The notes under the pieces: model-generated
Told to the model about the DNA's origin: nothing
The model's input: only the letters and a program-made list of their open reading frames with translations
The model's database searches: none
In this document: in pieces, positions 1-8,259 of the stretch
Numbering within the stretch: the stretch's first letter is position 1
Layout: each line of letters opens with the position of its first letter
Source: Mycobacterium sp.
GTDB lineage: Bacteria; Actinomycetota; Actinomycetes; Mycobacteriales; Mycobacteriaceae
DNA: 64,000 nt
Assembly (NCBI GenBank): GCA_020438865.1
Contig: JAGQTU010000013.1
Location: 1-64,000, forward strand
Direction of reading: 5' to 3'
Program-made: the position numbers and the translations under genes

Positions 1-272
1 CCGCCAAGACCGCACTGGACCTCGGCCAGGGACTCGGGGTGGCACCGGAGAAACTCGCCGAGGTGATCGGCCGCGGCTCGGGCAACAGCTTCGCGCTGAC
101 CAGCGTCGCGCGCTTCGGTGGCAGCCTGGACATGCTCAAGCAGGTCGCCGGCGGACTGCTGCACAAGGACGTCAGCCTGATCGCCGACATCGCCGCCAAG
201 GCCGGCGTCGAACCCGGAGCGGTACTCGATGCCGCCGACGCCGCATTGGTGCTACTGGACAACCCGCGATGA
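1..272 (+). CDS. NAD(P)-dependent beta-hydroxyacid dehydrogenase-like protein, C-terminal part only
   Basis: The open frame runs in from the left edge of the window (codons start at base 3), so only about the last 90 residues are visible. They resemble the all-helical C-terminal domain of 3-hydroxyisobutyrate dehydrogenase/6-phosphogluconate-type reductases: RGSGNSFAL, then the LLHKDVSLI segment that matches GEFIGKDVAVI in the next gene. The stop overlaps the ATG of the following paralogue by 4 bp, so the two are translationally coupled. The substrate is unknown, and the Rossmann half lies outside the window. Confidence 0.75.
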   Translation, partial: AKTALDLGQGLGVAPEKLAEVIGRGSGNSFALTSVARFGGSLDMLKQVAGGLLHKDVSLIADIAAKAGVEPGAVLDAADAALVLLDNPR

Positions 273-1078
273 AGGTCGGGTTCGTCGGCGCGGGCCGGAT
301 GGGTGCCCCGATGGTGCGCCGGCTGGCCGAGGCCGGCCACACCGTCGCGGCCCTCGGCCGCGACGACGAGAAGCGTTCGGCGATAGCCGAATTGGGCGCG
401 CGCCCGGTCGCCTCGCTCGCAGAGGTCGCGGCCGGCGCCGACGCCGTCATCGTGTGCGTTTTCACCGACGAGCAGGTTCGCCGGGTGTGTCTCGACGACG
501 GCCTGCTGGCGGCGATGCCGTCGGGATCGGTTCTGGTGGTGCACACCACCGGCAGCCCCCGCACCGCCGAGGTGCTGGCCGAGGCGGGCCGGGTCGGCGG
601 AATCACCGTGGTGGACGCACCGGTCAGCGGCGGACCCCATGACATCGCGGCGGGCACGGTGACGGTGTTCGCCGGCGGTGACGAAGCCGCCGTGCAGATG
701 GTGCGCCCGGCGCTGTCCGCCTACGCCGATCCGGTGCTGCACGTCGGGCCCACCGGCAGCGGTCAACGGGTCAAGCTGGTCAACAACACGCTGTTCGCCG
801 CACAGATCGGGATCGTGGCCGAGGCGGTCCGGCTGGCCGGTCGCCTCGGCGTCGACGAGGCGAACCTGCTGGCTGCGCTGCCGCACGGTAGCGGCACCAG
901 CAGGGCACTGACGTCGATCGCGGCGGCCGGTTCGGCGGATCGCTTCATCGCCGCGGTCGGCGAGTTCATCGGCAAGGACGTCGCCGTCATCCGCGCCACC
1001 GTCGCCGAATTGGGTGGCGACCTCGGCATGCTCGACGACGCGGTCGACGCCGGTCTGCCGGGGTCTCGTCGATCGTGA
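269..1078 (+). CDS. NAD(P)-dependent oxidoreductase, 3-hydroxyisobutyrate dehydrogenase family
   Basis: A 269-residue protein close to the family's usual 290. The N-terminus has the dinucleotide-binding GFVGAGRMGAPM (GxGxxG, residues 4-15). The substrate loop DAPVSGGPHDIAAGTV is near residue 118, and the catalytic-lysine helix GQRVKLVNNTLFA is near 165. Such enzymes oxidise or reduce beta-hydroxyacids (3-hydroxyisobutyrate, tartronate semialdehyde). The ATG overlaps the stop of the upstream paralogue (ATGA), giving a tandem pair in one operon. The C-terminus is slightly short and ends in a basic RRS tail. The family call is firm; the substrate is not known. It may process a small hydroxyacid released by the neighbouring catabolic genes, which is inference. 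Confidence 0.85.
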   Translation: MKVGFVGAGRMGAPMVRRLAEAGHTVAALGRDDEKRSAIAELGARPVASLAEVAAGADAVIVCVFTDEQVRRVCLDDGLLAAMPSGSVLVVHTTGSPRTAEVLAEAGRVGGITVVDAPVSGGPHDIAAGTVTVFAGGDEAAVQMVRPALSAYADPVLHVGPTGSGQRVKLVNNTLFAAQIGIVAEAVRLAGRLGVDEANLLAALPHGSGTSRALTSIAAAGSADRFIAAVGEFIGKDVAVIRATVAELGGDLGMLDDAVDAGLPGSRRS

Positions 1079-1116
1079 GCAAAGCAGAATTCACCCCTCC
1101 CGCTAAGCACCCTGTT

Positions 1117-1148
1117 AGCGTTACGATCGGCGAACAATCCGTAACGCT
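1117..1148. promoter_or_regulatory. 9-bp inverted repeat upstream of the P450 gene (candidate operator)
   Basis: AGCGTTACG at 1117-1125 and CGTAACGCT at 1140-1148 are perfect inverted arms with a 14-bp spacer. The repeat lies 33 bp before the P450 ATG and 38 bp after the stop of the dehydrogenase gene. No T tract follows, so it looks more like a repressor site than a terminator. It differs in sequence from the GAGAAT-type palindromes further right. Candidate regulators include the TetR protein at 3881-4519, although that gene has a different repeat in its own promoter. Confidence 0.4.
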
Positions 1149-1181
1149 TCAGGCCCTGACCTCGTCCCGGAGGATTACGCA

Positions 1182-2385
1182 ATGACTCAGGCCGAACTCG
1201 TCTTCGATCCGTTCTCGGAAGAGTTCTTCAACAATCCGTTCGACATCTACCGGCGGATGCAGGACGAAGCGCCGGTCTACTACCACCCCGAGATGGATTT
1301 CTACGCCCTGACCCGGCACGAGGATGTGGCCAACGGGTTCTAAGGACTTCGAGACGTACTCGTCGGCGCGAGGATGCGACCTGGCCATGGTGCAGTCCGA
1401 CGAGCCGCCGCAGAAGTCGATCATCTTCATGGACCCGCCGGAGCACCGGCACATGCGCAGCCTGCTGAACAAGGCGTTCACCCCGCGGGCCGTGCAGGCG
1501 CAACGGGAGACCGTCATCGAACAGGTCGACCGGTTCCTGTCCGCGGCCGACCCGGACGACTTCGACGTCGTCCAGGACTTCTCCGGCCCCTTCCCGGTCG
1601 AGGTGATCACCCGGATGGCCGGCGTGCCCGAGGAGTACCGCCAGCGGGTGCGGCACTGGATCGACACCTCGCTGCAGCGCGAACCCGGCCAGATCGGCGT
1701 CAGCGAAGCGGGCATGCAGGCCAACGTCGAGACCGCGATCTATTACTACAACCTGGTGCAGGAACGCCGCGCCCAGCCCCAGGACGACATGATCAGCCGG
1801 CTCATCGCCGCGGAGATCCCCGATGACGACGGCAACCTACGCAAACTGGACGACATCGAGATCTGCGGATTCGCAACGCTTCTCGGCGGGGCCGGCGCCG
1901 AGACGGTGACCAAGTTGATGGGCACCGCGATCGTCAACTTCGCCCGCTTCCCCGACCAGTGGCAGAAGCTGCTCGACGATCCGACCAAGATTCCGGCCGC
2001 CGTGGAGGAGATGCTGCGCTACGAGGGCCCGGTGCAGTACAACGTGCGCTACTCGATGAAGGAGAAGACGCTGCACGGCGTCACCATCCCGGCGGGTAAG
2101 GCGGTCTTCATGATCGGCGCGGCCGCCAACCGCGACCCGCGGGCCTTCACCGACGCCGACAAGTTCGACATCGACCGGGACCGCACCGAGGCGCAGAACC
2201 TCGGCCTGGGCTACGGCATCCACAGCTGCCTCGGTGCGGCGCTCGCCCGGATGGAGAGCGCCATCGCGCTGGAACGGCTGCTGGAGTTCATGCCGCGCTA
2301 CGAAGTGCAGTGGGATCGCCTCGAGCGGGTACACATGCAGAATGTCGCCGGTTGGCACACGGTCCCGGTAAAGGTGTTGCGATGA
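1182..2385 (+). pseudogene. Cytochrome P450, interrupted by a single-base frameshift
   Basis: The reading frame opens at ATG 1182, 4 nt after a GGAGGATTA ribosome site, and encodes 53 typical P450 N-terminal residues (DPFSEEFFNNPFDIYRRMQ...). It stops at TAA 1341-1343. The rest of the enzyme continues without loss in the next frame from AAG 1342 (KDFETYSSARG) to TGA 2385. Removing one T near 1338-1341 restores a 400-residue P450. The body is intact: I-helix GGAGAETV, ExxR in EEMLRYEGPVQ, and the haem loop GYGIHSCLG with the Cys ligand (Leu replaces the usual Phe two residues before GYG). The ferredoxin ATG overlaps its stop. It is either a recent null allele or a sequencing error. No slippery heptamer suggesting programmed shifting is evident. 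Confidence 0.85.
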
Positions 2386-2573
2386 AGATCAAGGTGGATT
2401 TCGACCTCTGCGAGGCCAATGCGATCTGCATGGGCATCATCCCCGAGGTGTTCCAGGTCGACGAGCAGGACTACCTGCATGTGCTGTCTGACGAGGTGAC
2501 CCCGGAGAACGAGAAGCAGATTCGCGAAGCGGTGCGTCAGTGCCCGCGGCAGGCGATCGCGATCGTCGACTAG
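2382..2573 (+). CDS. Small single-cluster ferredoxin, P450 redox partner
   Basis: A 63-residue acidic ferredoxin starting at ATG 2382, which overlaps the P450 stop (ATGA). The cluster motif is C10-E-A-N13-A-I-C16 plus C54-P55, the CxxXxxC...CP arrangement of mycobacterial P450-associated ferredoxins. Position 13 is where a fourth Cys would sit in a [4Fe-4S] protein. Asn there implies a [3Fe-4S] cluster or an Asn-modified one. Its role is to pass electrons to the adjacent P450. With the P450 frameshifted, it may serve other P450s or be functionless. Confidence 0.9.
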   Translation: MKIKVDFDLCEANAICMGIIPEVFQVDEQDYLHVLSDEVTPENEKQIREAVRQCPRQAIAIVD

Positions 2574-2576
2574 CCG

Positions 2577-3353
2577 GTGCCCGAAACCCAGGCGGGTCGC
2601 GCGCCGAGTCTGGCTCAACCCTGGGCGCCGCACCGTCGCCGGATCTACCTGGCGGTGGCGGCGTGGACCAGCATCGTGTTCGTTGCGATGACGGTCGGTG
2701 TCGCCGCCGGGCTGATCGAGCCGACGTTCACCTCCGACGTCGTCGCCAATCTTCTGTTCGGCGTACCGGTGCTGGTGTTGCCGGTGGTGCTGCTCTGGGA
2801 TGCGCCCGGCGAGAACCGTTCACGACTCGAGCGCAGCGCCGAACTGACGTTGTTCTACCTGCCGTACACCGCGGCCAGCCAGATCGGCTACGAGCTGGTT
2901 TTTCTCATCGGCCACCCGCTGGGCTGGTGGACGCCGACGACCGATCCCGGGTGGAAGTGGTTGTGGTGGCAGTACGGACTGGCCGACACCCGCTACGCCA
3001 GCGGCAATCCGTGGACATTCGGATTGGAGGTCGTCGGTGTCCTCACCGGCGTGACGGTGTTCGCGGTGTGGACCCGTCTGATCCGCACCGATCTGGCGCT
3101 GGAATCCCGAATCCGTTGTCTGTGGCTGGCATTCGCCGGGGTGGCGATCCTGATGAGCAGCACCGCGGTGTACTTCATCTCGGAGGTGGGCGCGGGCTTC
3201 GCCGACATCGGCCAGGGCGCGTTCGGCCTGTGGTTCAAGTTCGTGGGCGAGAACATTCCGTTCATCGTGCTGCCCCCGCTGGTGCTCTACGCGATCCACG
3301 TGCAGATCGACCAGCTCACCCGGTGGGCCGGTGCGCACGGCCCGGACGCCTGA
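2577..3353 (+). CDS. Polytopic membrane protein resembling the EBP/EXPERA sterol-isomerase fold
   Basis: A 258-residue protein starting at GTG 2577, only 3 bp after the ferredoxin stop. It has five or so hydrophobic spans (about residues 25-45, 57-75, 95-110, 150-170, 180-205 and 220-240). Between spans, WWQYGLADTRYASGNPW recalls the conserved aromatic-acidic segment of emopamil-binding/EXPERA proteins (W..Y...D.RY), which isomerise or bind sterols. Clustering with a P450 and ferredoxin would fit a lipophilic substrate. The resemblance is by eye only. A generic conserved membrane protein is the fallback. Confidence 0.6.
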   Translation: MPETQAGRAPSLAQPWAPHRRRIYLAVAAWTSIVFVAMTVGVAAGLIEPTFTSDVVANLLFGVPVLVLPVVLLWDAPGENRSRLERSAELTLFYLPYTAASQIGYELVFLIGHPLGWWTPTTDPGWKWLWWQYGLADTRYASGNPWTFGLEVVGVLTGVTVFAVWTRLIRTDLALESRIRCLWLAFAGVAILMSSTAVYFISEVGAGFADIGQGAFGLWFKFVGENIPFIVLPPLVLYAIHVQIDQLTRWAGAHGPDA

Positions 3354-3362
3354 GCCGCGACC

Positions 3363-3884
3363 TCAGCCGGCGGCGGGTACGAGATCGGCGCCGATCGGCG
3401 GCCGGCTCATCGCGCCGCTGCGGAACGTCTCGACTGGTTCGACCGCGGTGTCGGTGATCGCCGCGGCGGCCAGTGCCTGCGCCTTGAACACCCGCGCCGC
3501 CGAACTCAGCCGGTGCTGCACCGAGTCCACGCCGCGATCCAGCCCGGCGGGTGAGACGTCACCCCACACCGCGACCTCGGTCAGGCCCTGATCCAGCGCG
3601 CGCCGCACACCCTCGCGGACCCGCTCGTCGCGGTCGATCAGGCCGGCGGCCACCGCCAGCGCCTGCGGATGCGGCTGGTCGTCACCGGCGGCCACCACCG
3701 ATTCGAAGTCCACCGGCTCGGCGCCCAGGATCTTCAGCGGCCGCACGTCCCCGTCTCGGTCCGCGTCACTGGCGAGCAGCACGTTGACGTCCCAGCCGGC
3801 CATTACCCGGTCGAACATCCAGCCGCCGGCGTAGCGGACCGCCTCGGCGACGCTGGGCGCCACCACGTCGAGCCGGTACCTCAT
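3363..3884 (-). CDS. Hypothetical protein in a TetR operon
   Basis: A 173-residue soluble protein beginning MRYRLDVVAPSVAEAV at ATG 3884, which overlaps the stop of the upstream TetR gene (ATGA). A longer reading to 3974 is possible but would lie inside the TetR gene. It contains AGWDVNVLLASDADRD and a Pro/Val-rich middle, with no signal peptide or membrane span. I do not recognise the family. Tight coupling to the regulator suggests shared expression and perhaps a function within the regulator's response. It converges on the membrane-protein gene with 9 bp between. Confidence 0.65.
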   Translation of the reverse strand: MRYRLDVVAPSVAEAVRYAGGWMFDRVMAGWDVNVLLASDADRDGDVRPLKILGAEPVDFESVVAAGDDQPHPQALAVAAGLIDRDERVREGVRRALDQGLTEVAVWGDVSPAGLDRGVDSVQHRLSSAARVFKAQALAAAAITDTAVEPVETFRSGAMSRPPIGADLVPAAG

Positions 3885-4519
3885 GATCCGGCGACCGGGG
3901 CCAGCTGGCTCGCCAGCGATCGGGAATACTCCTCGAACACATCGGTCAGCGGAATCGTCGGGTCGAGTAGCCATGAGGTCTCCATTCCGTTCACAAATGC
4001 CAGTACTTCCACGGCCTTGACGGCCGGGTTCACGTCTGTTCGGTAGCGCCCCTCGGACTGCCCGATTCGAATCCGGTCGGCGATGATCTGCACCGCCGCG
4101 CGGTAGCGCGAGACCAGGCGGTCGTGCAGGGGCGCGTCCGCGGCGATGTTCTCGGCCATCAGCACCGCGAAGGTGCCGACCAGCTCCGGTGACCGGTAGA
4201 ACCGTTCGGCCGCGCTGGCGATCGCTTCGGCCAGGTCGCCGGTGTGCCGGTAGGCGTGCTGTTCGTCATCGCTGTCCCGGGCATCGAGGACGGCGTGCAG
4301 CAGCTGCTCCTTGGACTCGAAGTGGTGCAGCAGGCCGGCGGAGGTCACCCCGGCCTCCCTGGCGATCTGGGCCAGGGTCGTGTTGCGCCAGCCGTTGCGG
4401 GCCAGCAGCCGCTGCGCGACGTCGAGAATCCGCTGCTTGCGGTCGTCGCCCTTGGCGAAAAGGGTCGCGTAGGGGCGGCGGTCGGCACTGGCGAGAGCCG
4501 ACGATTCGGACGCGGTCAC
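3881..4519 (-). CDS. TetR/AcrR-family transcriptional regulator
   Basis: 212 residues, start GTG 4519 preceded by AAGGGAGC. The DNA-binding helix-turn-helix occupies about residues 34-73 (TTLAQIAREAGVTSAGLLHH). The rest is the variable helical ligand-binding domain, with RIRIGQSEGRYRTDV near residue 150, a typical dimer-face segment. It probably represses its own promoter through the inverted repeat at 4537-4568, and may control the acyl-CoA dehydrogenase operon to its right or the P450 operon. Ligand unknown. Confidence 0.88.
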   Translation of the reverse strand: MTASESSALASADRRPYATLFAKGDDRKQRILDVAQRLLARNGWRNTTLAQIAREAGVTSAGLLHHFESKEQLLHAVLDARDSDDEQHAYRHTGDLAEAIASAAERFYRSPELVGTFAVLMAENIAADAPLHDRLVSRYRAAVQIIADRIRIGQSEGRYRTDVNPAVKAVEVLAFVNGMETSWLLDPTIPLTDVFEEYSRSLASQLAPVAGS

Positions 4520-4536
4520 CGGGCTCCCTTCGACTG

Positions 4537-4568
4537 AACCAACCTAGTGAACCCACAGTAGGTTGGTT
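4537..4568. promoter_or_regulatory. Perfect 10-bp inverted repeat, probable TetR operator
   Basis: AACCAACCTA (4537-4546) and TAGGTTGGTT (4559-4568) are exact inverted arms around a 12-bp spacer, ending 18 bp before the GTG of the TetR gene. The position is that of an autoregulatory operator. The 168-bp space between this gene and the acyl-CoA dehydrogenase gene holds nothing else that I recognise. Confidence 0.6.
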
Positions 4569-4687
4569 GGTCGGGTGTGACAAGGGTCGCACCAGAAAAA
4601 AGTTCGGGCGCCCGTACGGGGGTTCGAGATCGACACCACGGTCGTGATTCGGGCCGAACAACGACCCTGGTGTCGAGCTCGGCGCAG

Positions 4688-5836
4688 CTACAGCCCGAGC
4701 GACTTCGCGATGATCACCTTCATCACCTCACTGGTGCCCGCGTAGATGCGGGCCACTCGGGCATCGGTGTACAGCCTGGCGATCGGATACTCCATCATGT
4801 AGCCGTAGCCGCCGAACAGCTGCAGGCAGCGGTCGATCACCCGCTGCTGCATCTCGGTGCAGAACAGCTTCACCCGCGCCGCGTCGGCACCGCTGAGCTC
4901 GCCCTCGACGTGCAGCGCCACGGCCCGGTCGAGCATCGCCTGGGCCGCCTCGACCTCGGTCGAGCACGCGGCGAGCTCGAACTTCGTGTTCTGAAAGGAC
5001 GCGATGGGTGTGCCGAAGGCCTTGCGGTTCTGGGTGTAGTCGATCGCCGCGCCGATCGCCGACCGGGCCTGAGCCACCGATCCGACGGCGACGGTGAGCC
5101 GCTCCTGCGGCAGGTTGTGCCCGAGGTAGGAGAACGCCTCCCCCTCCTCGCCCAGGACGTTGGCGGCGGGCACCCGGACGTCGACGAAGGACAGCTCGGC
5201 GGTGTCCTGCACCTTGCAGCCCATCTTCTCCAGCTCACGACCGCGGGTGAAGCCGGCCATGCCGTCCTCGACCACCAACAGGGTCAGGCCCTCGCGGCGG
5301 TTATCCGGATCTGTGGACGTTCGCGCGACGACGATGACCAGATCGGCCTGGATGCCACCGGTGATGAAGGTCTTCGCGCCGTTGAGGACGAACTCGTCGC
5401 CGTCCCGCACGGCGGTGGTGCGCACCCCGGCCAGATCCGAGCCGGTGCCGGGCTCGGTCATCGCGACCGCGGTCAACAGGCTGCCGTCCGCCAGCCCGGG
5501 GAACCAGCGCCGGCGCTGCTCGTCGTTTGCGTAGTGCAGGAAGTACGGCAGGATCACCTCGAGCTGGGTGCGCACCGTCGATAGCGTCACCAGCGCGCGG
5601 GCCGCCTCCTCCTGCAGCACCACGTTGTAGCGGTAGTCCGGAATGCCCGCGCCGCCGTATTCCTCGGGGATGGCCATGCCCAGCATGCCCAGCGCGCCCA
5701 TCTGCTTGAAGACATCCCGAGGCATCCGGCCGCCCTTCTCCCACTCGGCATAGTGCGGAACCACCTCCTTCTCGACGAAGTCGCGGGCCAGCTGGCGGAA
5801 TGCCTCGTGGTCTTCGGTGAACAGATCGCGGCGCAT
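4688..5836 (-). CDS. Acyl-CoA dehydrogenase (FadE-type)
   Basis: 382 residues, full family length, FAD-dependent alpha,beta-dehydrogenation of an acyl-CoA. Flavin-binding MTEPGTGSDLAG starts near residue 126 and TFITGG near 156. The C-terminal motif reads IYAGTSEV (Ala where medium-chain enzymes carry the catalytic Glu). Instead a Glu sits in LPQERL (E245), the catalytic position of isovaleryl-CoA and long-chain dehydrogenases, so the enzyme should be active and of that subgroup. It is the last gene of the minus-strand operon, 12 bp after the thiolase. Confidence 0.9.
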   Translation of the reverse strand: MRRDLFTEDHEAFRQLARDFVEKEVVPHYAEWEKGGRMPRDVFKQMGALGMLGMAIPEEYGGAGIPDYRYNVVLQEEAARALVTLSTVRTQLEVILPYFLHYANDEQRRRWFPGLADGSLLTAVAMTEPGTGSDLAGVRTTAVRDGDEFVLNGAKTFITGGIQADLVIVVARTSTDPDNRREGLTLLVVEDGMAGFTRGRELEKMGCKVQDTAELSFVDVRVPAANVLGEEGEAFSYLGHNLPQERLTVAVGSVAQARSAIGAAIDYTQNRKAFGTPIASFQNTKFELAACSTEVEAAQAMLDRAVALHVEGELSGADAARVKLFCTEMQQRVIDRCLQLFGGYGYMMEYPIARLYTDARVARIYAGTSEVMKVIIAKSLGL

Positions 5837-5848
5837 CGCTCCCCCGGG

Positions 5849-6997
5849 TCAGTTGATGAGCTCGACGATGGTGGCGTTGGCGGTGCCGCCGCCCTCGCAC
5901 ATCGTCTGCAGCCCGTAACGGATGTTGTTGTCGCGCATGTGATGCAACATCCGGGTCATCAGAACCGCACCGGATCCACCCAGCGGGTGGCCGAGCGCGA
6001 TGGCCCCGCCGAGTGGGTTGAGCCGGTCCTCGTCGGCCCCGGTGTCGGCCGCCCACGCCAGTGGCACGGGGGCGAAGGCCTCGTTGACCTCGAAGACCCC
6101 GAGGTCGCCGATGCCGAGCCCGGTCTTGCCGAGCACCTTCTCGGTGGCCGGGATCGGGCCGGTGAGCATCAGCACCGGGTTGGCGCCGGCGACCGCACCG
6201 GCCACGTAGCGGGCGATCGGTGTCCAGCCCTGGGCCGCAGCACGCTCCGGGGTGGTGACCAGGATGGCCGCCGCCCCGTCGGAGATCTGCGAGGAGTTGC
6301 CGGCATGGATCACCCCGTCATCGGTGAATGCCGGCTTGAGCGCGGCGAGCTTCTCGGCCGTGGTGCCGCGCCGGATGCCCTCGTCGGCGCTGACGACACC
6401 TCCGTCGGTGGGCACCGGGACGATCTGGTCGGTGAACGCGCCGCGATCCTGCGCGGCGGCCGCCAGTTCGTGCGAGCGGGCCGAGTACTCGTCGAGCCGG
6501 GTCCGCGAGAAGCCCCACTTCTCGGCGATCATCTCCGCGGAGATGCCCTGGTTGAACGAGAAGTCGTCGTAGCGCTGCAACACCTTCGGTCCGTACGGCA
6601 TCCCGGTGGCCCGCGCCGACCCGAGCGGTACCCGGCTCATCACCTCGACACCGCCGGCGACGACGACGTCCTGCTGGCCGCTCATGACGGCCTGCGCCGC
6701 GAAGTCCAACGCCTGCTGGCTGGACCCGCAGGCCCGGTTCACCGTCGTGCCCGGAATCGACTCCGGCCAGCCCGCGGCGAGCACCGAGAACCGGCCGATG
6801 TTGCTGGACTGGTCGCCCACCTGGGACACGCAGCCCCACACCACATCGTCGACGATCCACGGGTCCAGCCCGGTCCGGTCGACGAGGGCGTTCAGCACCA
6901 CCGCCGAGAGGTCCGCGGCGTGCACCCCGGACAAACCGCCGTTGCGCTTGCCGACCGGTGTGCGCACCGCTTCGACGATCACTGCCTCACGCATCAC
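5849..6997 (-). CDS. Thiolase / acetyl-CoA acetyltransferase
   Basis: 382 residues. The nucleophilic cysteine is in NRACGSSQQA (C90), the catalytic His in ALGHPLGGSG (about H337), and the second Cys in MCEGGGTANA (C367). The complete triad predicts a functional degradative thiolase that cleaves a 3-ketoacyl-CoA with CoA. It sits between the CoA-transferase (13 bp upstream) and the acyl-CoA dehydrogenase (12 bp downstream) in one operon. Chain-length or substrate preference is not readable. Confidence 0.92.
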   Translation of the reverse strand: MMREAVIVEAVRTPVGKRNGGLSGVHAADLSAVVLNALVDRTGLDPWIVDDVVWGCVSQVGDQSSNIGRFSVLAAGWPESIPGTTVNRACGSSQQALDFAAQAVMSGQQDVVVAGGVEVMSRVPLGSARATGMPYGPKVLQRYDDFSFNQGISAEMIAEKWGFSRTRLDEYSARSHELAAAAQDRGAFTDQIVPVPTDGGVVSADEGIRRGTTAEKLAALKPAFTDDGVIHAGNSSQISDGAAAILVTTPERAAAQGWTPIARYVAGAVAGANPVLMLTGPIPATEKVLGKTGLGIGDLGVFEVNEAFAPVPLAWAADTGADEDRLNPLGGAIALGHPLGGSGAVLMTRMLHHMRDNNIRYGLQTMCEGGGTANATIVELIN

Positions 6998-7010
6998 TGC
7001 TCCTCATTGT

Positions 7011-8225
7011 TCAGGCGACCACACCCTGCTCACGCAGCCACCCGATCTCGTTGCCGGACAATCCCAATTCCGCGAGAACGGCGTCGGTGTGCTCACCGAG
7101 GCCGGGGACCGGCCCCATCGGCTGCTCATAGCCTTCGATGATCGGCGGCGGCAGGATGGCCCGGATCGGCCCGGCCGGGGTCTGCACCGTTCGCCAGCGG
7201 TCGCGGGCGCTCAACTGCGGATGCTCGAGCACCTCGCTGGGCAGGTTGTACCGGGCGTTGCCGATGCCCGCGGCGTCTGCGACCTTCTGGACCTCCACGA
7301 GATCATGCCTGCCGCACCAGCTTTGGATCGCCTCATCGAGCACGGCGCGGTTGACAACCCGGTCGGAGTTGGTGGCGAACCTCGGGTCGTCGGCGAGGTC
7401 CGGGCGCTCGATGATCTCGCGGGCCAACCGCTGCCACTCACGATCGTTGGTGGTGCCCAGCACCACCGTCTGGCCGTCGGCGGTCGGGTATGCGCCATAG
7501 GGCGCCACCGCGGGCGAACTCATGCCCAGCGGCTGCTGGTCGACCCCGGAGTGCTGGGTGTAGGTCAGCGGGTAGCCCATCAGGTCCATCATGGTGTCGA
7601 ACAGGCTGACGTTGACCGCGCCACCGCGGCGGGGGCGGTCGTCCCGGGAGTACAGCAGCGCCATGATGGACAGCGCCGAGTAAAGGCCGGTCGAGATGTC
7701 GGCGATCGGCGGGCCCGGTTTGGCCGGCTTGCCCGGATAGCCGGTGACCGCGCACGACCCCGACTCCGATTGCGCCAGAAGGTCATACGCGCGCTTGTGC
7801 GACAGCGGTCCGCCCGCCCCGTAGCCGTCGATCTCGACGGCGATCACCCCGGGGTGGCGGTCCCGCAGCTGGTCGGGCGAGATGCCGAGCCGGGCCGTCG
7901 ATCCCGGTGCCAGGTTCGACACCAACACGTCGGCGCGGTCGAGCAGTCGGTGCAGGATGTCGATGCCCTCCGGGGCCTTGAGGTCAAGTGCGACCGACTC
8001 CTTGTTGCGATTGGCCCAGACGAAGTGCGCCGCAAGACCGCCGGGGCCGTTGACCACGTCGTCATAGTGGCGGGCGAAGTCGCCGCCGGCCGGGTTCTCC
8101 ACCTTGATCACCCGGGCGCCGAAGTCCGCCAGGGCGCGGGTGCACATCGGCGCCGAGACCGCCTGCTCGAGTGCCACGACGGTGACACCGGCGAGCGGGG
8201 CCGCCGGTTGTTGCGCAGAAGCCAT
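7011..8225 (-). CDS. CaiB/BaiF-family (class III) CoA-transferase
   Basis: 404 residues from ATG 8225 (MASAQQPAAPLAGVTVV). A further in-frame extension upstream lacks family similarity. Hallmarks: the N-terminal Rossmann segment ending VIKVENPAGGD, the ANRNKESVALDLK strand, and the catalytic aspartate in KRAYDLLAQSESG (D148), which forms the acyl-anhydride intermediate. It moves CoA between carboxylic acids, so it can activate a substrate without ATP. It lies in the amidohydrolase-FadE-CaiB-thiolase-FadE operon. An alternative role such as racemase is less likely. Confidence 0.88.
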   Translation of the reverse strand: MASAQQPAAPLAGVTVVALEQAVSAPMCTRALADFGARVIKVENPAGGDFARHYDDVVNGPGGLAAHFVWANRNKESVALDLKAPEGIDILHRLLDRADVLVSNLAPGSTARLGISPDQLRDRHPGVIAVEIDGYGAGGPLSHKRAYDLLAQSESGSCAVTGYPGKPAKPGPPIADISTGLYSALSIMALLYSRDDRPRRGGAVNVSLFDTMMDLMGYPLTYTQHSGVDQQPLGMSSPAVAPYGAYPTADGQTVVLGTTNDREWQRLAREIIERPDLADDPRFATNSDRVVNRAVLDEAIQSWCGRHDLVEVQKVADAAGIGNARYNLPSEVLEHPQLSARDRWRTVQTPAGPIRAILPPPIIEGYEQPMGPVPGLGEHTDAVLAELGLSGNEIGWLREQGVVA

Positions 8226-8259
8226 CAGATCACCATACGGAGGGCGAAGAAGCCGGCCA

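Noticed and set aside
1330..1345. Programmed ribosomal frameshift in the P450
   Set aside because: No slippery heptamer or following pseudoknot is apparent; P450 genes are not known to use this.
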